Shown piece by piece: positions 1 through 6,901 of a stretch of 19,758 nt of DNA. The position numbers and the translations under genes were made by a program. Below the pieces are notes generated by a model. That model saw nothing but the letters and a program-made list of their open reading frames with translations, was not told where the DNA came from and did no database searches. How positions within the stretch are numbered: position 1 is the first letter of the stretch; each line of letters starts with the position of its first letter. The DNA comes from Deltaproteobacteria bacterium (GTDB lineage Bacteria > Desulfobacterota > Desulfobulbia > Desulfobulbales > Desulfobulbaceae). The stretch covers positions 1 to 19,758 of the forward strand of contig JAJRVA010000034.1 of the NCBI GenBank assembly GCA_024277485.1. The letters are read 5' to 3'.

Positions 1-294
1 AACGACAACTTGAGATAAATCCACAGTAATTTTCGCATGTTATTTCCAGCTTGATAAAACTGTATCACATCTACGGGAAAATGTTCAGGTTGAAAAACAA
101 GTGGTTGGAATTGTGTTAAGAACTGGGCAGCATTAAATCATCCTGGCCTGTAACCTCTCTCACTTGCACAACAATCCATGGGAGAGTCCAGGAACCGGCT
201 GTTCAGGTTTTGCACGGTAAAAGCGGGGACATCCTGTTTTTTCAAATTCCGCAAATGCCGGGGATGATACTTGTTTCACGGTTTGACGGAAAAA
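1..294. other. Left-edge intergenic region
   Basis: No complete gene is supported here. Both strands are interrupted by frequent stops, and base composition is AT-richer than in the coding part of the window. On the minus strand an ATG at 38 opens a frame that stays open for 12 codons to the window edge, preceded by only a weak GGAA. It could be the beginning of the next gene, but the evidence is thin. A broken inverted repeat lies at 141-193. The kinase gene ends at 295, and I see no clear GC-rich hairpin followed by a T-run that would serve as its terminator. Confidence 0.5.
141..193. repeat. Imperfect inverted repeat of unknown role
   Basis: TCCTGG at 141-146 is complementary to CCAGGA at 188-193. 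Inside these arms CTCTC (155-159) faces GAGAG (182-186), giving a two-part stem with unequal spacers. It lies about 100 bases downstream of the kinase stop codon and could be a 3' structure of that transcript or an operator for a gene off the left edge. No T-run follows on either strand, so a simple terminator is unlikely. Confidence 0.2.
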
Positions 295-3200
295 TCAACC
301 GGCTGTTCCGCCCCGGCCGACCGACTGCCTGATGACGGAGCTCAGCTCCTTCATGTCAAAGGGTTTGACGATTGCCGCCTCAAAACCGTATTTTCTGTAG
401 TCTGCAAGAATGGGGTCGTTGGAATACCCGCTGGACACGATAACTCTTGCATCCGGGTCTATCCCGTGAAGTTCCTGTACCGCCTCCTGCCCGCCCATGC
501 CTCCGGGTATGGTCAGGTCCATGATGACCACATCAAACGGCCGGCCGGCTTCAAAGGCGTTCCGGTACAGCTCGATGGCCTGGTGCCCGTCTTCCGCATG
601 AGCGACCTGGTGGCCCATGAATTCGAGCATATTGCCGGATACCCGGCGCACCATTTCGTCATCATCCATGAGTAAAATTTTCATGCCGCTCTGCTCATGC
701 ACCAGGTCATCATCCCCGTGACGCTCCGCTGCCAGGTTTTCTTCGGGAACAGCAGGCAGGTAGATATAAAAAATGGTCCCCTTGCCGGGTTGCGACCAGG
801 CGCTGATATGGCCGTTATGTTTCTCAATGATGGAGTGTGAAATGGCAAGGCCCAGGCCGCTTCCCTCGCTTTTCGTTGTAAAATAGGGGTCGAATATTTT
901 TTCGAGAAGAGCATCCTGGATTCCTATGCCCGTGTCTGCAATCGCGATCCTGATGAATTTCTTCTCCGGATCCAGCGGCGCAAGTTCACGGGAGGAATCA
1001 GACACATTTGAGCAGGAAACATTGATTGTCCCACCCTCGGGCATTGCATGCTGGCTGTTGAGGATGATGTTCTGAATGACCTGGCTTATCTGGCCCTTGT
1101 CTATATCGACCAGCCATAAATCATCAGCAAAGTCAAAGATGCATTTTGTTTTGGCGCCATGGAGCACGAACCGGGCCGAGTCTTCAATTACTTCGGCGAT
1201 TGAAGACAGCTCTTTTACCGGATTTCCCCCCTTGGCAAATGTCAGAAGCTGGTTTGTCAGCTCCTTCGCCCTGAGGGATGCCTTGACGGCATCATCAAGG
1301 ATCGGAGCGGCCTCGTGCTGCGTGTCCAGCATCTGTGTCGCCAGGTTCAGGTTGCCCAGGATGGCCACCAGGATGTTGTTGAAATCATGCGCTATCCCGC
1401 CTGCCAGAAGGCCGACTGATTCAAGCTTCCTTACCTTGAGCAGTTCCTGTTCCGTCCGGACTTCATGGGTCACGTCACGGAACACGATGACCAGTCCCCG
1501 GGGCTGGCTGTCCTCATCCCGTATGGGGGCCGCGCTGTCGGCAATCAGTCTTTCAGTCCCATCACGGGTTGTGAGCATTGTATTGGGCGGCAGGGTAATG
1601 GTTTCTCCCCGGGCCAGGGCAGATTCAAGAAGACCGCAGAGAGGGGCGCCTGTTTTTTTGTCCGTAATCCTGAAGACGTCACTTAGGGGACGGCTGACAG
1701 CATCAGCCTGCTCCCAGCCGGTCAGTTCTTCAGCAACCCTGTTGACAAAAATAATTTTTCCCTCAAGGTTGATGGTGATAACGCCGTCGGCAATACAGCG
1801 CAGCGTCACTGCGAGGCGCTCCTTTTCTTCTGCCAGGACCAGCTCTGCCTGCCGGCGACTGGTTACGTCACGAACAACTTCAATGCCGGCGACAATCTTT
1901 CCGGTGGAATCCCGGAGCGGTGAGGTGGTAATTTCAAAAAATTTTGTGCCGTCCGGTGAGGGAACACTCCTGGCGGTATGATGGATGCCTCCGTCCTTGA
2001 ACGATTTTTCTACAGGACAGCCTTCGCAGACGGCTTCTTTTTTTTCATACCCCGCATAGCAGCACTCACCCTTATGGTCTCCCACCATTTCCCTGTGAAT
2101 AGAGTTCTGGTACAGAACCTTGAAGTCAGTATCCTGGATAGTTATACCGTCTCCAATCGCCGCGATAATGGCCTTGTTTTTCTCCCTTTCATCCTCGGCG
2201 GCATTCAGGGCTTCACGGATAGCGGTTTCCGCCTTTCTGCGCTCCACGTTCTCTTCGCGCAATTTTTCAATGGTGCTGCTCAGCTTATCTGCCATTGAGT
2301 TGAAAACTCCGGCCAGGTCGCCGACTTCATCTTTCCGCTCAATAGCGACACGTTGATCCAGTTTCCCGTTTTCAAGGGCCTTGGCCGACGCTGAAAGCTT
2401 TCTTATCGGCCCGGCAACCCAGTTAGACATCCAGGCGCCAAGCACAACGGCGACAACAACGGCAAGGCACATCAGCAGTATGGAAATATTCCTGCTGGTG
2501 TTGATATGTGACATGAAATCAGCTTCCGGCAGAACGATCACGGTGAGGAAATTGAGGTCATGCCTGCTGTAGGGGGATATCTGCAGGAAATATTTTGTGT
2601 CCTTGATTGTAACGGCAAGAAGTTGACGCTGTTCAATGTCGGCCAGGTTTATGCCCTCTTTTGACAGATACCGGGCAGCTGCTGAGATCAGGGGGCTTTT
2701 GCTTTCTGCTGCCTGTATCCTTCTCACACTTTTTTCAGCTTTATCCAGGACAATAAATGGTGTTTCTTCATGCGATGTCGCCACAATGCTCCAGTCTCTT
2801 TCGATAATAAAAGCCTGGCCGGTCTTTCCTATCCTGAGGCTCCGGAGGAAGTCACTTAAGTTTGAAAGGGATACATCGGTGAGAAAGATTCCCTTGAATG
2901 TGCCCTGGTTATCATAAAATGGGGCTGTTGCCGTCAGGTCAAGCCGGACACCTGTTACGGAAGGGTTTATTTCCGTCCAGATGGGTTTGCCGGCTGCCAC
3001 TGCGTTTTTGAACCACCCCCTCCGCCTGGCATCGTAATTCTCTTTTTCCGCCAGGATGGTATCTGAAATGTCACCGTCTGCGGTGGGTGCGTACCTGCGG
3101 ATACTGCCTCCAGTCAGCTCCCGGTCGGCAATGACGATATAGTTTTCCGGTTCGTTGGCCCCGGCAAAGGAGCCGTCACTGCCTGCATACCCGATCGTTC

Positions 3201-3519
3201 CAAGGCCCCTGAAAATACGTCCCTGCTCCCAGAAATAATGGAACAGCTTTCTGCTATCGTTGACATCAAGGAGGTCCTTACGGGCCAGTTCAACATTTGT
3301 CTGGTTGATTGACCGGGCCGTTTCCAGGTAACTGTCAAGGTGCTGCTCAACCCGGGACATGATTTCCGAACAGAGCTGACCGGCCATGTCATCGACGGTA
3401 TCCATGCTCTGGAGGCGGTAAACATAGCCGGTAAGCCCGACAGACATGAGAAGGGGAACGACGAACAGCAGGAGAAGCATGCTGCGCAATGAGGTAATGC
3501 GGCGGCGGTTTCCCGGCAT
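295..3519 (-). CDS. Hybrid sensor histidine kinase (Cache-HAMP-PAS-PAS-HisKA-HATPase-REC)
   Basis: This is a membrane sensor kinase of about 1074 residues. A first membrane helix (about 13-35) is followed by a periplasmic double-Cache-like region (about 46-330), a second helix (344-366) and HAMP (366-418). Two PAS domains follow (about 447-556 and 563-688). The HisKA H-box reads AGGIAHDFNN, with the phospho-accepting His near 711. The ATPase domain shows the N box (QNIILNSQHAM), G1 (DTGIGI), F (FDPYFTTK) and G2 (GSGLGLA). A C-terminal receiver begins near 946 with a DDD acidic patch; the phospho-acceptor Asp is near 1001 (MDLTIPGG) and the conserved Lys lies in VKPFD. I chose ATG 3519 because AAGGA precedes it; an upstream TTG at 3561 would add 14 residues. 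PAS1 carries a four-cysteine cluster. No Hpt domain, separate regulator or output domain is nearby, so target and ligand are unknown. Confidence 0.93.
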   Translation of the reverse strand: MPGNRRRITSLRSMLLLLFVVPLLMSVGLTGYVYRLQSMDTVDDMAGQLCSEIMSRVEQHLDSYLETARSINQTNVELARKDLLDVNDSRKLFHYFWEQGRIFRGLGTIGYAGSDGSFAGANEPENYIVIADRELTGGSIRRYAPTADGDISDTILAEKENYDARRRGWFKNAVAAGKPIWTEINPSVTGVRLDLTATAPFYDNQGTFKGIFLTDVSLSNLSDFLRSLRIGKTGQAFIIERDWSIVATSHEETPFIVLDKAEKSVRRIQAAESKSPLISAAARYLSKEGINLADIEQRQLLAVTIKDTKYFLQISPYSRHDLNFLTVIVLPEADFMSHINTSRNISILLMCLAVVVAVVLGAWMSNWVAGPIRKLSASAKALENGKLDQRVAIERKDEVGDLAGVFNSMADKLSSTIEKLREENVERRKAETAIREALNAAEDEREKNKAIIAAIGDGITIQDTDFKVLYQNSIHREMVGDHKGECCYAGYEKKEAVCEGCPVEKSFKDGGIHHTARSVPSPDGTKFFEITTSPLRDSTGKIVAGIEVVRDVTSRRQAELVLAEEKERLAVTLRCIADGVITINLEGKIIFVNRVAEELTGWEQADAVSRPLSDVFRITDKKTGAPLCGLLESALARGETITLPPNTMLTTRDGTERLIADSAAPIRDEDSQPRGLVIVFRDVTHEVRTEQELLKVRKLESVGLLAGGIAHDFNNILVAILGNLNLATQMLDTQHEAAPILDDAVKASLRAKELTNQLLTFAKGGNPVKELSSIAEVIEDSARFVLHGAKTKCIFDFADDLWLVDIDKGQISQVIQNIILNSQHAMPEGGTINVSCSNVSDSSRELAPLDPEKKFIRIAIADTGIGIQDALLEKIFDPYFTTKSEGSGLGLAISHSIIEKHNGHISAWSQPGKGTIFYIYLPAVPEENLAAERHGDDDLVHEQSGMKILLMDDDEMVRRVSGNMLEFMGHQVAHAEDGHQAIELYRNAFEAGRPFDVVIMDLTIPGGMGGQEAVQELHGIDPDARVIVSSGYSNDPILADYRKYGFEAAIVKPFDMKELSSVIRQSVGRGGTAG

Positions 3520-3576
3520 TGGTTTTTTCCTTTCAGGTGAACGCAAAAGAGTTTCAGTCAAGCGGGTCTTCTCTTT

Positions 3577-3605
3577 ATATTACGATTCCGAAATACTTTT
3601 TACAA
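3577..3605 (-). promoter_or_regulatory. Predicted sigma70-type promoter of the hybrid kinase gene
   Basis: Read on the minus strand, TTGTAA (3605-3600) and TAATAT (3582-3577) are separated by 17 bases, each matching four of six consensus positions. They lie in the AT-rich 177-base gap between the second MoaD-like gene and the kinase. The gap holds no clear terminator, so read-through from the AOR cluster is also possible. This is a sequence match only. Confidence 0.3.
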
Positions 3606-3696
3606 GAAAAATACGAAGTTTCGCCTCTCTCCATTTGATTGTTCTATTTTAAAATTATAATGAAGGGGATCGTTACCTGGCGTGTGGAGCTCTGTA

Positions 3697-4002
3697 TTAT
3701 GACCTGTTCCTGTCCCCGGCCTGTTGTATGCCAAGGAAATAACGATGCGGGCCCGGGGTGCCGTACGGCACAAACGCGATTCGGTCGCCGGGCCGGATGA
3801 CATGGTCAAGGGGGTAGGTGAGGTGGTTGCAGAATACAGCCTCGATTTTATCCGGGGGTAACTGCAGTTGCCGGGCGATTGCCCGGGCTGTTTTTCCTTC
3901 AGGCGGCAGCTGCATTTCAACCGTTACCGGCAGCTCCTGTTTTTTCCGTAAGGTATGAAGCAGGCCGAACATGCGGATAATGACCGGTTTGCCGGCATCC
4001 AT
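3697..4002 (-). CDS. MoaD/ThiS-like beta-grasp protein lacking the C-terminal Gly-Gly
   Basis: This 101-residue protein has the beta-grasp pattern of MoaD/ThiS: an N-terminal strand (VIIRMFGLLHTL), a central helix region (TARAIARQLQLPPDKI), an FCN segment where MoaD proteins carry their VNG-like turn, and the late GDRIAFVPYG strand. MoaD and ThiS end in Gly-Gly, which is adenylated and thiocarboxylated. This protein instead continues past that point for about 21 residues (GTPGPHRYFLGIQQ onward) and ends without glycines. ATG 4002 is preceded by GGAAGGA at good spacing. The gene lies 18 bases behind the ThiF-like gene and closes the AOR-MoaD-ThiF block. It may be a structural or regulatory partner of AOR or of the activating enzyme rather than a sulfur donor; that role is inference. 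Confidence 0.75.
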   Translation of the reverse strand: MDAGKPVIIRMFGLLHTLRKKQELPVTVEMQLPPEGKTARAIARQLQLPPDKIEAVFCNHLTYPLDHVIRPGDRIAFVPYGTPGPHRYFLGIQQAGDRNRS

Positions 4003-4020
4003 AGTGACTGTCCTTCCCGG

Positions 4021-4848
4021 TTACATCTCTTCCAGCGGAAGGGAGTTTATTTCCATGTGATAGAGGTCAACGACAAGGTACCTGTTTTGCAGGGAATCTC
4101 CTGTTTGAAGCAGGATCTTCACGATTTCAGCCACTTCCAGGCTGGCGACGACTGCCGGGGTAAATGATGGATTGCCAAGACCGGCTTCAATTCCCTGCTG
4201 TTCTCTTTTACCGGCATAAATCTGCTCAAGGGTTGTCTCGCCTGGAAACTGGACAGCCAGATGCCCGAACCAGCCTGCGATGGCTCCGTGTACAAGCGGT
4301 ATCCCCAGTCGGGAACACGTTGCAGCCAGGCTCAACCGGACGGCAATAGAATCAAGGGCATCCGCTGCCACATGCACGTCCCGTAAAATCGCGGATCCGT
4401 TTTGGCTGCTGAAGGCTTCGGCAACCTGGTACAGCGTGACTGCGGGATTGATTGCGGCGACCCTCTGTGCGGCAGCCGCCACCTTTTTTTCTCCAAGCAG
4501 GTCCGGCGTGGAGAAGAGCTGCCGGTTCAGGTTATGTTCTTCAAATACATCAGGATCCACAGCGATAATATGGCCGATACCCAGGCGGGCCAGCTCTTCA
4601 ATTATATATCCGCCAAGGCCGCCGCAGCCGAAGACGGCCACCCTGCTCCTGCACAGGGCAAGCTGCTGACTGATGGAGATCATCCGCCGGTTTCTCTGGT
4701 ACCGGGCCGGGAGTATTTCATGCGAGAGGGAGATTTCCTCCACCCGGGACAGGCTGAGGGAAAAGCGCCGGGCGGCCTCTTTCTGGGCGGTAAACGGCAG
4801 AAGACCGTCTCCTGCCTGTTCGGTCAGAAATGACAGGATCTCCTGCAC
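4021..4848 (-). CDS. ThiF/HesA/MoeB-family E1-like adenylating enzyme
   Basis: Enzymes of this family adenylate the C-terminal glycine of a ubiquitin-like sulfur carrier. Here the Rossmann nucleotide-binding motif is VAVFGCGGLGG, followed by an acidic strand end (VDPDVFEEHNLNRQ) with the Asn and Arg that contact ATP, the KK pair that follows, and the AADALDS segment. An N-terminal helical extension of about 65 residues precedes the core. The paired zinc-binding CxxC motifs of E. coli MoeB and ThiF are absent; the matching region reads GLGNPSFTPAVVASLEVAEI. I chose GTG 4848, giving 275 residues: GGAGG lies five bases upstream, and the TGA of the GGG-tailed MoaD gene ends at 4850, implying translational coupling. 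An ATG at 4947 would overlap that gene by about 100 bases. The likely substrate is the adjacent GGG-tailed MoaD. Confidence 0.88.
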   Translation of the reverse strand: MQEILSFLTEQAGDGLLPFTAQKEAARRFSLSLSRVEEISLSHEILPARYQRNRRMISISQQLALCRSRVAVFGCGGLGGYIIEELARLGIGHIIAVDPDVFEEHNLNRQLFSTPDLLGEKKVAAAAQRVAAINPAVTLYQVAEAFSSQNGSAILRDVHVAADALDSIAVRLSLAATCSRLGIPLVHGAIAGWFGHLAVQFPGETTLEQIYAGKREQQGIEAGLGNPSFTPAVVASLEVAEIVKILLQTGDSLQNRYLVVDLYHMEINSLPLEEM

Positions 4849-4849
4849 A

Positions 4850-5074
4850 TCAGCCTCCGCCCACCAGCGGAAAAAGAGAAAGAGAGTCGCCTTCGGCAAG
4901 CGCCTGGTCACGTCGGGCGCCCCGGCCATTGATAAATATAATGCCAACTTCCGGTTCAGGTATGCCCAGGTCAGTGACGATATCCCTTACCCTAACGGGA
5001 CCAGGATACTCCCGGGTTTCCTCCTTGAATCGATTTATCCGGAAGTTGGCAAAAAGTTTGACCGTGATCTGCAC
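4850..5074 (-). CDS. MoaD/ThiS-family sulfur carrier protein with C-terminal GGG
   Basis: This is a 74-residue beta-grasp protein. It opens with the strand ITVKLFANFR, has a middle segment (VRDIVTDLGIPEPEVG), the IFINGRG turn, and the acidic GDSLSLFPLVGGG end typical of MoaD. The terminal Gly-Gly is the site that an E1-like enzyme adenylates and that then carries sulfur, as a thiocarboxylate, to the dithiolene of molybdopterin or tungstopterin. The start is GTG 5074, nine bases after the AOR stop codon, with AGG upstream. Its stop lies one base before the GTG of the ThiF-like gene. It is distinct from a housekeeping moaD in that it is embedded in an AOR operon, so a dedicated role in cofactor assembly for AOR is likely but unproven. 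Confidence 0.85.
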   Translation of the reverse strand: MQITVKLFANFRINRFKEETREYPGPVRVRDIVTDLGIPEPEVGIIFINGRGARRDQALAEGDSLSLFPLVGGG

Positions 5075-5083
5075 GCTGAAAAC

Positions 5084-6817
5084 CTAAAAATTCCAGAACT
5101 CGTCAATTTCCTCATCCGTGAAGTCCCAGACAACATTATGCGGCGGCAGCGGTTCCCGGGAGAAAAATTCGGGCAGCCGGTCGTCCTTGCTGGTGAATCC
5201 GGCCGCCAGGTTGAATTCATGCTCCGTACGCAGGATGTTCTTGCCCAGTTCGGTGATATCATCACCAGTCAGGCTGATGCCGAAACGGCCGTTGAGCATG
5301 TCAACGATGGCATTGAACGCCTCGGGAATATCCAGCACCGGGAAGGCGACAAAGATGCAGAGTCCGGCAGAATCAATGGCAGCAGTGGCAATCTGCAGGT
5401 TCCTGGATAGTTCCACCTGCCCTTCCTTTTTCAGGGGATCAATATCGCCGCCGACCTTGAGGATATTGGTGGCAACCGCGTAGCCGGCAGTGTGGTCGGC
5501 CCCCATGGGGGTGGTGCAGTAGGTGATTCCCTGTCCCTTGACTGCGCGGGGATCATAGGCCGGTATGGCCTGGTTCTTGACCACCGGCACCCTGGTTACG
5601 CCGTATGCCTTGCCGACGGCCCCGGCTCCGCCACCCATAAGGCGGCCGAGAGGGGTGCCCCGGCCGATGTCCTCCCTGATTATCCTGACAATGCCTTCAC
5701 CGTCGCCAAAGGGCAGCAGCCCTCCTTCCATGGCCACACCGAAAGCAACAGAGGTCTCAATGGTGTCGATGCCGATATCGTCCATCAGGTGGTCCGCCTC
5801 GGCGATGAGATCAAGGTTGTCGACACAGCAGTCAGCGCCCATGGCCCATATCGACTCATATTCAAATCCGGAAGTCTTGTATTTGCCGCCGGCATCATTG
5901 TAGACCTGTGAGCATTGAATCACGCACCCGGCATGGCAGCCATGCCGCGTCTTGCCGCCCCGTTTTTCAATGGTGTCATGCAGTGTTTCGCCGGAGATGG
6001 AATCATGGCCTTCGAACTGGCCGGTGGTGAAGTTCCTGGTGGGCAGGGCGCCGGCCTCGTTGATGACGTTGACAAGAACGGCTGTTCCATAGGTGGGCAG
6101 TCCCTGGCCGCTGACCGGATGGTCAATCAGGGCCCTGGCAAAGACCTGTGCCGCGGCCTTGAATTTTTCCGGATCAGCAATGGGCACAGTCGCTTCCTTT
6201 GGAACATTTATGGCAATGCATTTCACCTTTTTGGAGCCCATGACGGCGCCAAGGCCGCCGCGTCCGGCGCTGCGGAGTTTACCGTCCGGGTCCTTGACGG
6301 ATATGTTGGCGATGGGCATCATCATCTCACCGGCCGTGCCGATGGAAATAACGCCTGTCTTTTCACCGAATTTCTCCATCAGGGCATCAACGACCGCAAA
6401 GTTTCCCTTGCCGGCAAGAACAGGCTCCTCCTGTATTGCAACACCGTCCGCGGTGAGATGCAGACTGTAAAAGTTATCATCGGTCGGCTGACCTTCTATA
6501 ATCAGGGCCTTGACCCCGAGTTTCGCGAAGAGCTGGGAGGCTGTCCCGCCCACGTTGCATTCCTTGATGGTGCCGGACAGCGGACTTTTAGCGCCCACGC
6601 TGAGGCGTCCCGAGTTTGCGGCAATGGTGCCGCTCAACAGCCCGGGCGCGAAGACAAGCTTGTTGTCCGGCCCCAGCGGATGACAGGTCGGGACAACCTC
6701 CCGGGCAACAATTGTCGAGGTCAGCCCGCGGCCGCCAAGACCTGCCCAGTCTTCAGGAACATCCTCAACCTTTGTGGTCAGGTCGGTCATGTTGACGCGA
6801 TATATTTTGTCTGCCAT
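5084..6817 (-). CDS. aor: Aldehyde:ferredoxin oxidoreductase family tungsto-/molybdoenzyme
   Basis: Members of this family oxidise aldehydes to carboxylates, or run in reverse, with ferredoxin, using a bis-pyranopterin W or Mo cofactor and one [4Fe-4S] cluster. The protein has 577 residues, slightly shorter than the roughly 605 of the Pyrococcus enzyme. Family marks are the N-terminal GLGGRGLTS, RLSVGAKSPLSG and GRGGLGAVMGSKK near 186-197, the cofactor-region segment GFEYESIWAMGADC (317-330), the segment YDPRAVKGQGITYCTTPMGADH (421-442), and DSAGLC with Cys487 as the last cluster ligand. The other three cluster cysteines are C294, C298 and C302, spaced CX3CX3C rather than the archaeal CX2CX3C. 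No signal peptide is visible, so it is probably cytoplasmic. ATG 6817 has a strong GGGGAGGG site. Physiological substrate is unknown; benzoyl-CoA reductase BamB-type enzymes are related, but their partner genes are absent here. Confidence 0.93.
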   Translation of the reverse strand: MADKIYRVNMTDLTTKVEDVPEDWAGLGGRGLTSTIVAREVVPTCHPLGPDNKLVFAPGLLSGTIAANSGRLSVGAKSPLSGTIKECNVGGTASQLFAKLGVKALIIEGQPTDDNFYSLHLTADGVAIQEEPVLAGKGNFAVVDALMEKFGEKTGVISIGTAGEMMMPIANISVKDPDGKLRSAGRGGLGAVMGSKKVKCIAINVPKEATVPIADPEKFKAAAQVFARALIDHPVSGQGLPTYGTAVLVNVINEAGALPTRNFTTGQFEGHDSISGETLHDTIEKRGGKTRHGCHAGCVIQCSQVYNDAGGKYKTSGFEYESIWAMGADCCVDNLDLIAEADHLMDDIGIDTIETSVAFGVAMEGGLLPFGDGEGIVRIIREDIGRGTPLGRLMGGGAGAVGKAYGVTRVPVVKNQAIPAYDPRAVKGQGITYCTTPMGADHTAGYAVATNILKVGGDIDPLKKEGQVELSRNLQIATAAIDSAGLCIFVAFPVLDIPEAFNAIVDMLNGRFGISLTGDDITELGKNILRTEHEFNLAAGFTSKDDRLPEFFSREPLPPHNVVWDFTDEEIDEFWNF

Positions 6818-6853
6818 TGTTTTCCCTCCCCGGTTTGTATGAGTTTATTCTCA

Positions 6854-6882
6854 ATTATCTCATTTCGTTCATCATAAAACAA
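6854..6882 (-). promoter_or_regulatory. Predicted sigma70-type promoter upstream of the AOR gene
   Basis: On the minus strand TTGTTT (6882-6877) and GATAAT (6859-6854) are separated by 17 bases, in an AT-rich 84-base gap between the polyferredoxin and AOR genes. The -10 box matches five of six consensus bases and the -35 box three. This would allow the AOR-MoaD-ThiF-MoaD block to be transcribed separately from the genes upstream. It is a sequence match only. Confidence 0.35.
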
Positions 6883-6901
6883 ATAGAAAATGGAAAAGAC
6901 A

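Noticed and set aside
1076..1981. Plus-strand open frame opposite the kinase gene (301 codons)
   Set aside because: It is Ser- and Arg-rich without motifs and lies antisense to the PAS, HisKA and ATPase regions of an obvious kinase.
3640..3665. AT-rich stretch ATAATTTTAAAAT as a terminator after the AOR cluster
   Set aside because: It is palindromic but has no GC-rich stem, so it does not fit an intrinsic terminator; it is more likely part of the promoter-rich gap.
4849..4947. N-terminal extension of the ThiF-like protein from an upstream ATG at 4947
   Set aside because: It would overlap the GGG-tailed MoaD gene by about 100 bases. GTG 4848 has an ideal GGAGG and directly follows the MoaD stop codon.
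5915..6877. Plus-strand open frame opposite the AOR gene (320 codons)
   Set aside because: AOR on the other strand carries all family motifs. This frame has no domain pattern and is a shadow of coding bias.
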